Shown in pieces: positions 1-10,993 of a DNA stretch of 64,000 bases; positions within the stretch are counted from its first letter, which is position 1, and each line of letters starts with the position of its first letter. The translations under genes and the position numbers were made by a program. Source of the DNA: Clarireedia homoeocarpa (lineage: Eukaryota > Ascomycota > Leotiomycetes > Helotiales > Rutstroemiaceae); the NCBI GenBank assembly GCA_001465935.1, contig LNKV01000014.1:124001-188000 (forward strand). Reading direction: 5' to 3'. Under the pieces are notes generated by a model. The model searched no databases, had not been told where the DNA came from, and was given only the letters and a program-made list of their open reading frames with translations.

Positions 1-691
1 TATCTTCTTTTTGGACCTTGGTTAAAGGTGCAGTTAGCATAGCATGTAGAGGAGAATGCATCTTAGCAAATCGCCTATCTCCAGGCGTCTTGACAGGCCA
101 TATCATGCTGAACATTTCAGCGAATGGTTTCAAATCAGCAGGTAGAGCCTTAGCATCTAGCTTGCGGGGATAGTATTCGTCCGGCGTATTGTGTCGCCCC
201 TCAAGCGTGGGTTTGGTGCCAAACATAGACTCTTCCAAACCTGGAACCATAAGGACAACGACTTTTCGAATCTGGGGTCTATGCCGAACCGCAACAAACT
301 GAGGTGCCAGACCATCTGCGAGGATGTATAAGACCAAGTTCTGCAAGTCACCAATCTTGATAGGACCAGAAATTCTGCATTCTTTTGCGGCAAATTCGAT
401 TGTAGGATACTGATTGCCCCCAGCTTTAGGGATTTTCTTCGCTTTCTTCTTCGGTCGTCCATTTTCTACCGTCTGCCATTCTCCTTCTGGATGCTTCCGG
501 CCGATGTTTTCCTGGGAAATGGACTTTGCAGAGGTCAGACTGAATTCAGGTAGATCTGGTTGACGAAGTGGTGATTTCTGACCCATACCCATTGAAGTGG
601 AATCCTCTTCTTCTTCATGCTTTCGTTTCTTTGTGTTTTTGTCGTCAGTGGGCGGTTGGGAAAGGACTGGAAGCTCATCTGCGACCGCCAT
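1..691 (-). CDS. rnh70: RNA exonuclease Rnh70/Rex1 family, N-terminal part (runs off the window)
   Basis: One open frame runs from an ATG at 691 to the window edge without a stop, giving about 230 residues. The N-terminus is acidic/lysine-rich with a nuclear-type basic patch (GRPKKKAKK). The following segment reads IGDLQNLVLYILADGLAP, then a block with RKVVVLMVPGLEESMF, then MHSPLHAMLTAPLTK. This is the conserved region that precedes the DEDDh exonuclease domain in Rnh70/Rex1-type proteins, as I recall the family. Those enzymes trim 3' ends of 5S and 5.8S rRNA and tRNA precursors in the nucleus. The exonuclease domain itself lies outside the window, so catalysis is inferred from the family. 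It is divergent to the Mis18-like gene, with 446 bp between start codons. Confidence 0.72.
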   Translation of the reverse strand, partial: MAVADELPVLSQPPTDDKNTKKRKHEEEEDSTSMGMGQKSPLRQPDLPEFSLTSAKSISQENIGRKHPEGEWQTVENGRPKKKAKKIPKAGGNQYPTIEFAAKECRISGPIKIGDLQNLVLYILADGLAPQFVAVRHRPQIRKVVVLMVPGLEESMFGTKPTLEGRHNTPDEYYPRKLDAKALPADLKPFAEMFSMIWPVKTPGDRRFAKMHSPLHAMLTAPLTKVQKED

Positions 692-1137
692 TTTGATATG
701 CAGTTTCGTGGTTGTATTTATTGGTCGCATTCTACAATTGCAATTCTGGTCTAGAAAGATTTATGAGAGGGCGGTGTAGGCTTTGCATGGCAGAATTCCA
801 AGAGCTATGCCTAATTAGGATCTAAATCATGGGAACCATGCGAGCCATGGTAGTTTCATCTGCAGGAGCAACAGAGCAGTTGTTGCGCTGGCGTTGGAAT
901 AAAAGGGGAAAGTGCTAGATCCCCAAGCCGGAATTGCTCCCGATTGACCAGACAATCACGTGGATGTTGGTCGAAGTATATATGCAATTTGACGACTACG
1001 TGCGTATCTTGTGCTAGATTGACGCGAGAAAAACACGTTCTCACGCGTTCTTTCATCACTCGTCCTCGGCGTGTACATACCACAGGCCGGTATTGGCATA
1101 TGGCAGAAACTTCATATGATACCACTGTTGATGCACA
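692..1137. other. Intergenic: shared divergent promoter region (rnh70 / mis18-like)
   Basis: There are 446 bp between two divergent start codons. I see no convincing coding potential; the short open frames here have no recognisable protein features. It presumably holds both promoters. Confidence 0.6.
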
Positions 1138-3023
1138 ATGTCGACCGAAATAAACACTGTTACCTGTCATTGCTTGCAGTGCAAGTCAGTACTAGGTACC
1201 TATGAAAACTCGTGGGAAGGCATAGGCAAAACCTATATAATTCCGAGCGTAGTAATAAATGCCATAGGACTGAAAGGAACGGGGCCTATCAAGCAAGCAA
1301 ACACACCTGTTCAGATTGGAACACCGGTGGAAAACAGGTTTGCGCCCTCTCCATGTGAAGCAGAAGAGTTATATACTGAATGGTTTTAGTTTCCTTCAGG
1401 ATGCAGCTTGCACGAAATGTGACGCAAAATTGGGGTTGCGATGTGATGGCGCACCCGTAGGTCATCTACTTAAGAAGTGTGTTTCATCAATCTATATTCT
1501 AGATTTCCCGCTAATGGTCAACTAGAGATCAATATCTGTTGTGTTCAAAGCTGATGTCGATCACTTCTGATGCTACTGGAGAGAAAGCAACATTGATCAT
1601 CACTAAGACGCATGCCTTGAAGAATTCATCGAATGCGTCCAAAGTTACCTTGCAAAGAACATCAATGCTTGCGAAAACCCCTCGATCTAGCAAATTCACA
1701 TCCCAACTTACTCCCGCTCACCACACACCGACGGCAGCTTCACCGGCTGTGAGCACCGATAGTACCGTATTTGCGGCAATCTGTGAGCAGCGAAAGGATA
1801 TCGATCGCATCGATGCCGCTGTAAATCGCCTTGAAAGCGATATGCTAGAATTCATGTCCTTCATGAAAGAGATGCGTCAAAAGTTAGACGAGGGCGAACC
1901 ATCACGGTCGAGTCGGGATTCTCCTATTCTTGAATTACGTGCTGAATTGAGTCTCGTTCAAAGCCGCATGAAGGATCTTGAAGACAGCACTCAGCGTACA
2001 CTGGGTGAGATTAATCGCTCCCCGGCGCCGTCTGGTCCCTCCGATGGACAGCCTAAGCAACAGCAGGTCATAGGTGGAAAAGATAGTGGAGCAATGAGTC
2101 GAAAACGCAGTCAAGACCAACTGACTCAGAATCAAGCAAATGAGGCGAAGGACGGCACCGAGCTTCTTTCCCGACAAACACCTCTCCCATCACGCCAAAA
2201 GGGTCAGTACTACCAAAGAAGCAGCACCGAAGCTTTTGATCTGGGAGGCGAGAGTCCAGAGCCGTTGTCGAAAAGAAGAAGAGTCACCATTCACTCAGAA
2301 GCAGCTCCCCAAATTGTAGCGGACACCCAAGAAACCATTTCTGAAATCCTACCATCACACTCCCAAAGTCCCGACCTCGCTGCATCTTTCAGCACGAATT
2401 ACCGTGAACCCTCCCCCATCCTGGGGAACGATGAGCCCACAGTCGACACCACTTCCTCCCGGGGAGAAAAGACCACCAACCATCCATCACCAGACCCTGA
2501 AGAAATCCTACAGCGCGAAATCGAAGATTCCTTCCAAGAAGCATCTCAACCCTCCAGTTTACCCATCCCCCAGCCCTTCTTCGCCCACGAGGTCCCCTCC
2601 TCCACACGGCCTTCGCAGGAAGAGCCTACTCTTCCTTCCCATACTCATACCCCTCGCCGTATAGGGCGTCCCCGTGGAGCTAAAAGTAACCCTCTTACAA
2701 GCACGGTGCGGAGTAGCTTAACTTCTGATGATCCGTCGATCGCGAGTATAGGGAGGAGTTTGAGGAGAAGAGGGTCGACTCTTCATGCTGGTGCTCCGAG
2801 GACGGTGGGGAGTGCTGGGTTGGTGGACAAGGATGGGAATGGGAACAGGAACGGAAAGGAGAATTGGACCAGTGACTTTGCGGTAGAGATTGAGGTGGAG
2901 GTTAATAGAACGATTCCGATGACTACGGATGATAATGAGAGCGGCAAGAGAAGGAGTAAGTCGAGGAGAAATACAGGGGGTTTGAGGCAGGCGAGCGTGG
3001 ATTTGGATGAGGTGATTAAATGA
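1138..3023 (+). CDS. mis18: Mis18-like (Yippee/Mis18 fold) centromere protein with long AT-hook tail
   Basis: Three exons fit in phase: 1138-1337, 1390-1476 and 1526-3023, giving about 594 residues. The N-terminal 130 residues carry two CxxC knuckles with glycines (HCLQCKSVLG and ACTKCDAKLGLRC), followed by a KDQYLLCSKLMSITSD strand. This is the layout of the Mis18 domain (zinc-binding Yippee fold), which primes centromeres for CENP-A loading. The joins restore this pattern across three frames, which supports the introns. The tail is long and low-complexity. It has a predicted coiled coil near 1790-1890 (DIDRIDAAVNRLESDML), a KRRR basic patch and an AT-hook core (RRIGRPRGAKS, about 2655-2690). 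Fission yeast Mis18 is far shorter, so the tail is the unusual part. The Mis18 assignment rests on the motif layout only. Confidence 0.7.
2655..2690 (+). other. AT-hook motif in the Mis18-like tail
   Basis: The codons here read RRIGRPRGAKS, containing the GRP core with flanking basic residues that defines an AT-hook minor-groove DNA-binding motif. It sits in the disordered, S/P-rich C-terminal half of the Mis18-like protein. Confidence 0.6.
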
Positions 3024-3286
3024 AACGGGGACAAGGAAAGTAGAAGAAAGAAGGGGATGGCAAGATGAGTTGGTACACGCTGAGTGTCACATAATATAGA
3101 AACGTTTGAATTTACTTTTATATCAGCCGCCTGTCTAGCAGATCATGTAATGCACTGTAAGTCTTGCAGTTCTTTATGCAATTAACCTAGTTGTGATAGT
3201 ATACAGTGTTTTCCATTCTTTTGTCTAAGAATTTTCTCCATACCAATTGCTTGTAACATGTAATCTCTCGGCCCATAGAACACATC

Positions 3287-5037
3287 TCAAAGCCATTTCT
3301 CCCTGTCTGCTCTCTCCCATGAATTTATAACCCAAAAATCAAACAACCCATAATCTGTACTCACTAACCCAACCACATTAAATACCCAGCCGGCAATCCT
3401 CTTCAAATACTTTCCTACCTTGCCCACATCAATGCCAGCCAGTCCACCATTACCCATTACACCATCTGTTCTCACCCCCATAACCGCCCTCATATCAATA
3501 TCATCCCTCTCCATCTCCACCATCACGCTACTTTCACTTCCCCAGCATTTCTTCCCAACTTCACTGATAGCGCTCAAAACCGCACACCGCGCAGCAAGCC
3601 AATCCACCTCCTCCAAAATGTCACTCACTATCTCCGTATCCTCACCAAACTTCTCTAGCTTATTCGAATCAAAGATATCTAATTTCAGAAGCTTGTATAA
3701 AGCTAGCAAACGCGCCGCGCGTTGGGGATGAAAAGGGGAGGGGAACTCCACTGGATCAACGTATATGACGAGGAAGAGGAGGATGATGAGAGCAGACAGA
3801 TATTCGGTTTTCTGGAGATAGATGAGGTAGATTTCATTTAACAAGGTTCCGAAGGGATGGGTGAAGTGGTGAATGAGGAGGAAGTCGTTAAGAGAAGATA
3901 CGCTTGATTTCAGGGCTTCGAGACGTTTATCTAAGGCTGGACCAATCGGTAAAACTGGGGGGTTAGCGTGAATATGCTCGATGTGGCGGATGACATGAAG
4001 CGAGGAGTAAAGTCGTAGAACATCAGCTGGAGTCTCATCTTGAAGACGTTTCTTCGAAAATTCTTTTGTTTCCTTGTATGGAATGAGTACATCTAGGCTG
4101 GTAGTAGAGACAATTGGATATTCTAAGAGACTTCGATATGAGCTTGCGAAGATTGGTCGTATGCAGCAAGCACAGTCACACGTAAAGAACCAGGTTTCTT
4201 TCAATGCGACCTGACGGACTTCTCCCCTCTGAGTCTCATCGAAATAGGATATGAATATCTGTTCGTCTTTAGCAATAGGATGAAGTGTTCGGAGGGTAGC
4301 ACATCTCCCATTGAAAGTAATCACTGCGTTAGGTTGGCAACTATGATTTATTCTTGCCAGTACAGGATCAAGACAGAGTCCCATGGGACCATTGCCAAGA
4401 TTAGATTCCACACGAAATGTGTTGGTAGATAACTGGTGTGGGTTAGCGAATGAAGCTCATGGAGAGGTTCTTAATCAAATACCCGGCAAAGTAACTCAAC
4501 TGCCAGACCGAAGCTTTTATCTCTCCTCGAGAAACTTGCAGATGCCCGTGCCTGCAATTGTATATCTTCCCATCTGCTCTTGTCCTGCCTGATTTGATCT
4601 TGGTGATTAGATAGCTGGAGGATCTCTGGATCATAGGAAGATGAAGCAGAATTCTGCCGGGAGAGCAGTTGTATTGTAGCTCGTACTATGGTTGGTGTAA
4701 CGCAATCAGGCGCCCCGCTTTGACCTCCAGAGGCATGTAACTGTCTAAGGCAGAAACACTCCAGCTGATGAGTTCCTCCAGACATCGAAGCTGCTTCTTG
4801 ACACGAGTTTGAACAAAACTTAATGATGCCACATTGAGTGCAAGGCTGTAAATCAACGTCTTCGTCTGCTTCTGCAAAACAGAATCCACAGACAAAATGC
4901 AGCGCTCGATTCTCAACGGCCAGAAGATACGGATTGCGAATGCTAAGGACGACATCTCCACTTTCAAAGTTGGATGTCGCAAATAGGCCGTAGCCAGATG
5001 TTGTAGTAGCTTCAATCCTCGTTAGATTTAGATCCAT
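3287..5037 (-). CDS. SET domain protein with MYND zinc finger (SMYD-like)
   Basis: Two exons: 4483-5037 and 3287-4432, joined by a 50-nt intron (GTATTT ... CACCAG) in phase 0, giving about 566 residues. I chose the MDLNLTRIEA start because it directly precedes the first SET strand (GYGLFATSNFESGDVV). A MYND-type cysteine cluster follows (FVCGFCF, QPCTQCGIIKFCS, CQE ... HQLEC). The second exon holds the SET core: INHSCQPNAV (NHSCxPN cofactor/active-site motif), DEQIFISYFDE and a post-SET CDCACC cluster. This is the split SET-MYND-SET layout of SMYD lysine methyltransferases. The roughly 300-residue C-terminal region is helical and unrecognised. The target is unknown. It is convergent with the Mis18-like gene and divergent from the RRM gene. 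Confidence 0.85.
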
Positions 5038-6185
5038 TGGAAGATATGTCGAAAGCACAACCGCAAAAATGTTGTGTATACTCCTCCGCCTATGTGAGCG
5101 CAAGCCAAACCTTAGAGAAATGATAAAACCGATTAAGTTAGTGCCTATGCAGAACCTATGGCATTGGAAGTAGAAAATTCTACCTTGCTGGCGCAGAGCA
5201 AGGAGCCAGCTTCAAATGTGAATGGGTACCTGGAGAAATGCCGATGGTCAGTGCAATCTATAGGTATGGGTAGCATTTAGACAATGCATGTGGCTATTGA
5301 CGTTAGTCCGCAAGTGTAGAATGACGATGTGAGGGAACCGAAATCTTCATTGTATGTCTTCAGTTCTGACACTGAAAAGCTAGACACCGAGGGCAATGGA
5401 GATGTTATCTGCAGGGAAAGCCTCCTTTAAATACAGAGTATATATTGTTACATAAGCACCCAAGTTTGCCAAACACTTGCTATGGGCACTCTAGAATTAG
5501 ATATCAATAGTGCCATGAAGATGTTATTATAGATTACACATAATACATCGCGTCCCTTAGACCACCAGGGGTCGTGGAAAGTAATGAATAAAGGGCATCT
5601 ATAAGTCCAGCCTGGCGGTCGACATCAAGACGACTAGCAACAGTACAAGGCTATTGGTATGACTACACTAGTAGATACGCAGAGAGAAGCTCTTCCCAAG
5701 AATTGGCCACTATGATGCCGTGATTTGACCACGCCTTCTGGCTACGTGAATGAGCACTATTCCAATAAAGTTGGGCTTGAGAGGACGAACAAGTCTAGGA
5801 AAAGAACTATCGAAGTAATTTGTGCTGCAGAAGACGACACCTCACATACCTGAGAATTGAAGACGTACCGTGGGGTTGATTCGGTTTTGAATAGCCTCAT
5901 GAATCTCGGGCAGAAGATATCAACCACGTTGGTGAATTGAGTGTACAGGTAAGTCATGCTTTTAAGAGCACTTCTCTATGAAAATCTCCAACCTGAATAT
6001 TACCTAATCGTTATCGAAGTCCCCCAGCTCTAGATTAAGCCTAGCGTTAACGCTAAAAAGTTATGGCAAAATGAAAAAATAATTTTTCGAGCATCATTCA
6101 AAGTGCCACACCCCTCCACCATCTACCATTCAATTGAGAGGAATTCTTTTTTGTAAAGTCATTTCACTCTTCCAAAACATACAAG
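5038..6185. other. Intergenic: divergent promoter region, no gene seen
   Basis: There are 1.15 kb between the SET gene (-) and the RRM gene (+). Only short open frames without family features are present, the longest being about 66 codons. I see nothing repeat-like. A small upstream exon of either gene cannot be excluded. Confidence 0.5.
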
Positions 6186-7391
6186 ATGTAAGTACTCCTC
6201 TCGGTCGCTCAATAAAGTATCGTCAGTCTAACCTTAAAAGGCATTTCGTTCGTCGTGCAGCACTTCGCGCTGCCTCTTCTACTTCATTCGTCGCTAGACC
6301 TCGCACGATCAACACTCCATCTCCATTCCTTCTACGTGCCTCAAATGAGAGGATTGTTTCACCGGCAGTGTTCAAACGCTTCTCAAGTGATGATGTGAAT
6401 ACTACCACTGAAGAACGCACAAGATCCGAGGATGCGCAACACGAGCAATCTACTGTCGGTTCCGCCATTGATTCCGCCAAAGAATATGCTAGCGATGCAG
6501 TTGAGAGTGTAAAGGAAAACTTTACGGGTGCTGCTTATGCTGCATCTAACATAGCCTCATCATACACTGGCCAGTCAATGGATGGACGTGAGGAAAATAT
6601 TCGTCCTAACATTGAGCCGACCAATGGTTGCTACGTTGGTAACTTGTTGTTTGATGTCACCGAGGAGGATCTCCGAAGAGAATTCGAGCCATTTGGTAAT
6701 CTTAAGGAGGTTAGGATCACCAGAGATGCCAGAGGTCTAAGCAAAGGGTAGGTCTTAACCACTCTAACTTTATTTCGAACCAAATGCTCATATGGATCTG
6801 TATAGATTTGCCTACCTAGAATTCGAGAATACTGAAAACGCAACCGCTGCTATCGAAGCTAAAAACCAGACTGTATTTGAAGGTCGACGACTTGTTGTCA
6901 ACTACATCAACAGAGCCCCAAGACAACGTGAGACGAACCCGCCATCAAAGAGTCTCTTCATCGGTAACTTGGCCTTCGAGATGTCTGATGCGGATTTGAA
7001 TAGCCTTTTCCGTGATATCAGAAATGTTCTCGATGTGCGCGTCGCCATTGACCGACGAACCGGACAACCGAGAGGTTTTGCTCACGCAGACTTCGTCGAT
7101 GTTGAGAGCGCCATCAAAGCCCATGAACAATTGGCCAATAAGATTGTCTTCGACCGACCATTGAGGGTGGACTTCAGCTCAGGCGAGAGGAATCCAGGTG
7201 GTCGTATGGGTGGTGCTGGGGGTCGTGATCAAAGTCGTGATCAAGGTCGTAACTCCTATGGAGGAGATCGAGGTCGTAACTCCTATGGAGGAGATCGTGG
7301 TCGTAACTCCTATGGTGGAGATCGAGGTCGTAACTCCTACGGGGGAGATCGAGGAGGATATGGTGGCGGTAGCAGATCGAATTCATACTAA
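6186..7391 (+). CDS. Two-RRM RNA-binding protein with mitochondrial-type presequence and glycine-rich tail
   Basis: Three exons: 6186-6187 (only the A and T of the start codon), 6241-6747 and 6806-7391, giving 364 residues. The first intron (GTAAGT ... CTAACC ... AAAAG, 6188-6240) splits the ATG. The resulting N-terminus, MHFVRRAALRAASSTSFVAR, is basic, hydroxylated and acid-free, like a mitochondrial targeting peptide. The first RRM has CYVGNLLFDV (RNP2) and, across intron 2, KGFAYLEF (RNP1). The second has SLFIGNLAFEM and RGFAHADF. The tail has four 9-residue RNSYGGDRG-type repeats (RGG/FGG-like), typical of RNA-binding low-complexity tails. A role in mitochondrial RNA metabolism is inferred from the presequence. 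Without the first intron the upstream frame gives no good presequence. Confidence 0.82.
7245..7352 (+). repeat. Four tandem 27-bp coding repeats (GRNSYGGDR)
   Basis: Four consecutive 27-bp units encode GRNSYGGDR in the tail of the RRM protein. The units differ at only a few mostly synonymous positions, so this is a young in-frame expansion. Confidence 0.9.
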
Positions 7392-8276
7392 TGAATGATT
7401 GGTGAAGGTGCAATGGCCTCTCGGTTACGCGAACGAAGGGATGATTTTACGGACAACTGAGCTAGCATGGAATGGTTCGAGATTCTGTATGATGATGTGC
7501 TATAGGGAAAAGGCGTTGTTTGTCTATCAAAGACGGCCAGGTTGTATCAAAAAGTCGCTGACTTCCGTATACAGCTCAAGTCCATGATTTCTTCTTACAG
7601 CTTGTCTTAAAAAATATTCTGGAACATTTTGGTTCGTCAACTCGGTAGCTGGCGTTGTGAGACACAGATGGCGCAGCTCAGAAAAGGACTACATTCCACT
7701 CACGAAGACTTCCCTTCACTGTGTACTATTAGATGGCTAGACAGCAAGAAGTTAATGATCTTTTATTTGATTTGCGATTTACACAAAATTGCCGCATTTT
7801 GTGATATGAGTTATCCAAACCTGCTCGAATCGTCAGATTTGATACAGGTTTTACTCATGTTTTTTTCTCTTCTGCTTTTGCCTCCCTGAAGGAGAAACAT
7901 GTGACACTAGGACCAAGGTACTTTTTCGGGCCGGCCGCAAGACGAAAACACTAAGCCGAGGTGTTCTAACCCCACAATGTGTTCTACTGCGCTCTTCATT
8001 TGTCCGCGCTCACTAATACATAATGATCCACGCAAACAATCCAAGTAGCGACAACAAAAACTGACTTCATAACTTAATACAAAAGATCTATTCTTTCTTG
8101 TACAATAACTTATCTTGAATTTGCCATACCACATAATTGCAACTTTCATATTTCATCAGCAGGTTCATTCCGGTTTGTTTAGACAAACAAGACGATCACA
8201 GCGGACATCAGTAAAACAATAAACTATACGGCAAACGACTCCTAAAGCTGCACCAAACACGAATATCACTTTCGCG
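7392..8276. other. Intergenic: 3' region of the RRM gene and pex5 promoter
   Basis: There are 885 bp between tandem genes. Open frames of 60-86 codons occur on the plus strand but show no domain or homology-like features. I see no repeat or RNA gene. Confidence 0.5.
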
Positions 8277-10291
8277 ATGTCATTCCTAGGTGGCGCAGAA
8301 TGCTCAACGGCAGGGAATCCTCTCAGTCAGTTCACCAAACATGTTCAAGACGACAAGAGTCTGCAAAGGGATAGATTGGTGGGCAGAGCGCCTGGCGGTG
8401 GGCTGCAGGGCATGCGTAGTACAGGGATGAACATGAATGGCAGTCAAGATCATGTAGGTCTTGAGACTCTACAGTAGCTCAGCCTGATCGATTTTACTGA
8501 CATGTAGATTGCTAGATGATGAACGACTTCATGCAGCAGAACGGACAGCTACCACCCGAAGCTTTCGCCATGCAACATGACCTCCACCAGAATGCGCACT
8601 TTAGAAATGGGTCACAATCGCCGAGCGTCGGAGGATGGGCCCAAGAATTTAACCCAGGACTGCCAGAACAAGCGAGAATGGAGGCTGCGTTCCAGGTTCC
8701 CAAAGGTACACCTTTTAGTCCAGCTGACTATGCACGGTTTCAACAGATGAGCCAGCCAGGCTCTGCCCGCTCGGCCAGTCCTATGGCACCGGCTATGTCA
8801 GGTTATTCATACCAGAACAATCAAATGGGCATGGGTATGGGCATGGGCATGGGCATGGGCATGATGGGTATGAACGGGATGGGTATGAATATGAGCATGA
8901 TGAATCGGCCGCAATTCCAACCGGCGCAAAACTTACAACAGGACAAAGGCAAGGGGAAGATGGTCGAGCTCGATGACCAGAACTGGGAGGAGCAGTTCAA
9001 ACAAATCGACTTGCAGGGGAAAGAGCTTGAGGAAAGTTTAGCGGCGGAAAGAGAGTTGAATGAAATGGACAGGTCAGTCCTTGAATCCGAAACCAATGAA
9101 TTTGGTGATTTCGAGTCTATCTGGAAGGGCATACAAGCTGAGAATGCTGCTGCTAGGGAATTGGCCAGTGAGGCAAGCCTAGGTAATATGAACATGAGCG
9201 AATTCGATCAATGGGACGGCTTCGATGCTGTAGGGACACATCAATCGCCATTCCGAGATCCTCAACTAGGTGATTATATGTTTGAAACAGAAAACTTATT
9301 CATGGATGTTCATAATCCATTCGAGGAAGGTGTCCGAATAATGCACGAAGGAGGTAACTTATCACTTGCGGCACTAGCATTCGAAGCCGCTGTACAAAAG
9401 GACCCCCAGCATGTCGACGCATGGGTATTATTAGGCTCCGCACAAGCCCAGAACGAAAAAGAAACGCCCGCCATTCGTGCCTTAGAGCAAGCACTGAAAG
9501 TCGACCCGGGAAATCTAACTGCGCTCATGGGCCTCGCAGTCTCCTACACAAACGAAGGCTATGACAGCACCGCCTACCGCACTCTCGAGCGTTGGCTCTC
9601 AGTCAAATACCCTTCCATCATACCCTCCGGCTCCCTGTCCTCCGAAAATGATGTTGGCTTCACCGACCGCCACCAGCTCCACGAAAAAGTCACCGACCTC
9701 TTCATCCGCGCCGCGCAGCTCTCCCCCGACGGCGAACACATGGATCCGGACGTGCAAGTCGGACTCGGCGTGCTCTTCTACGGCGCCGAAGAATACGACA
9801 AAGCAGTCGATTGCTTCACCGCCGCGCTCGCCTCGACCGAATCTGGCTCCTCCAACCAACGAGACCAGGTGCATCTTCTCTGGAACCGACTCGGCGCGAC
9901 TCTTGCCAATTCCGGGCGTAGTGAAGAGGCTATCGCCGCGTACGAAAAGGCGCTTACGCTGCGCACGAATTTCGTGCGCGCAAGGTACAACTTGGGTGTT
10001 TCGTGCATCAATATCGGATGCTATGATGAGGCGGCGGCGCACTTGCTGGGGGCATTGGCTATGCATAAGATTGTGGAGAACGAGGGAAGGGAAAAGGCGA
10101 GGGATGTGCTGGGGGGCGGTAGCGGTGGCGTGAGTGACGCAGATTTGGAGAGGATGATTAATCAGAATCAAAGCACGAATTTGTATGATACGCTGAGGAG
10201 GGTGTTTAGCCAAATGGGGAGGAGGGATTTGGCCGAGCGGGTGGTGGCGGGGATGGATGTGGAGGCGTTTAGAGGGGACTTTGATTTCTAG
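8277..10291 (+). CDS. pex5: Peroxisomal targeting signal 1 receptor Pex5
   Basis: Two exons, 8277-8453 and 8516-10291, give 650 residues. The N-terminus MSFLGGAEC contains the conserved cysteine that is monoubiquitinated for receptor recycling in this family. The disordered half holds WxxxF/Y-type peptides for Pex14/Pex13 docking (WAQEF, NWEEQF, IWKGI, QWDGF). It also has a Met-Gly run (about 8825-8905). The C-terminal half is a TPR array (for example DAWVLLGSAQAQNEKE, ALKVDPGNLTALMGLA, LWNRLGATLANSGRSEEA), which binds the SKL-type PTS1 tripeptide. Pex5 carries matrix enzymes from cytosol to peroxisome. The acceptor is the second AG after the branch site (GCTAG at 8515), because the first would introduce a stop. 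It is convergent with sdh1. Confidence 0.95.
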
Positions 10292-10993
10292 ATATGCAGT
10301 TGGAGAAGGGGGACAAAAGGGAGTGGAAATAGTAGGACTTGGGAGGAGAATCCATTTGTAGGTTACTGCAGAGGAAGAAAGAAATGATGGTGTATCTGAG
10401 GAGATGAAACAGATAGGTAGGAGCGGAACCTGGAGTTAGAATAGGCCTTTTAACTTATTAAACTGGACAAATGTGATTTATTTGGGAGTATAATGACAGC
10501 AGGCACATTCATGGTTGGAGTGAATAGTTGAGTGGTTTTGTCTTTTAATGCACAAGGTCACAAATATCAAATTAGAAGACGGCTGAAGGTATGCGATTTC
10601 ATCCTCACTCGTCCCACACATACCTACAATGACCAAGACAAAAACTCGTGATTCAGCATCATACACGATAAGGATTTGTTTTTTTTTAACAATCTTTTTC
10701 CATATTTTCATAGAGTGTATTTACGTTTACAAGCGGGCAACTACCACCAACAACACAAAATAACGCGACTACTCCTTCCTTCACCCGCGGCGGTTTCCTA
10801 TGCTACACTCATCATCCATCCTGCGCATGCTCTCCCCGTCCAATCCTATCGTCATCATGCTCAAAGGCAGATTTAAATCGCTCCCGCGTCCCATTCCATT
10901 TCTCTCCTTTCCTTACCCGGAGTAATATTCGTTTTCATTCCTCAACCGACTAGCATCTTTCCTATTCTATGCTCTCATCCATAAAAACCACAT
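10292..10993. other. Intergenic between convergent pex5 and sdh1
   Basis: About 700 bp of 3'-flanking sequence for both genes. No coding region is supported. Confidence 0.55.

Noticed and set aside
9599..10213. 204-codon minus-strand open frame
   Set aside because: It is antisense to the TPR region of pex5 and has no features of its own.
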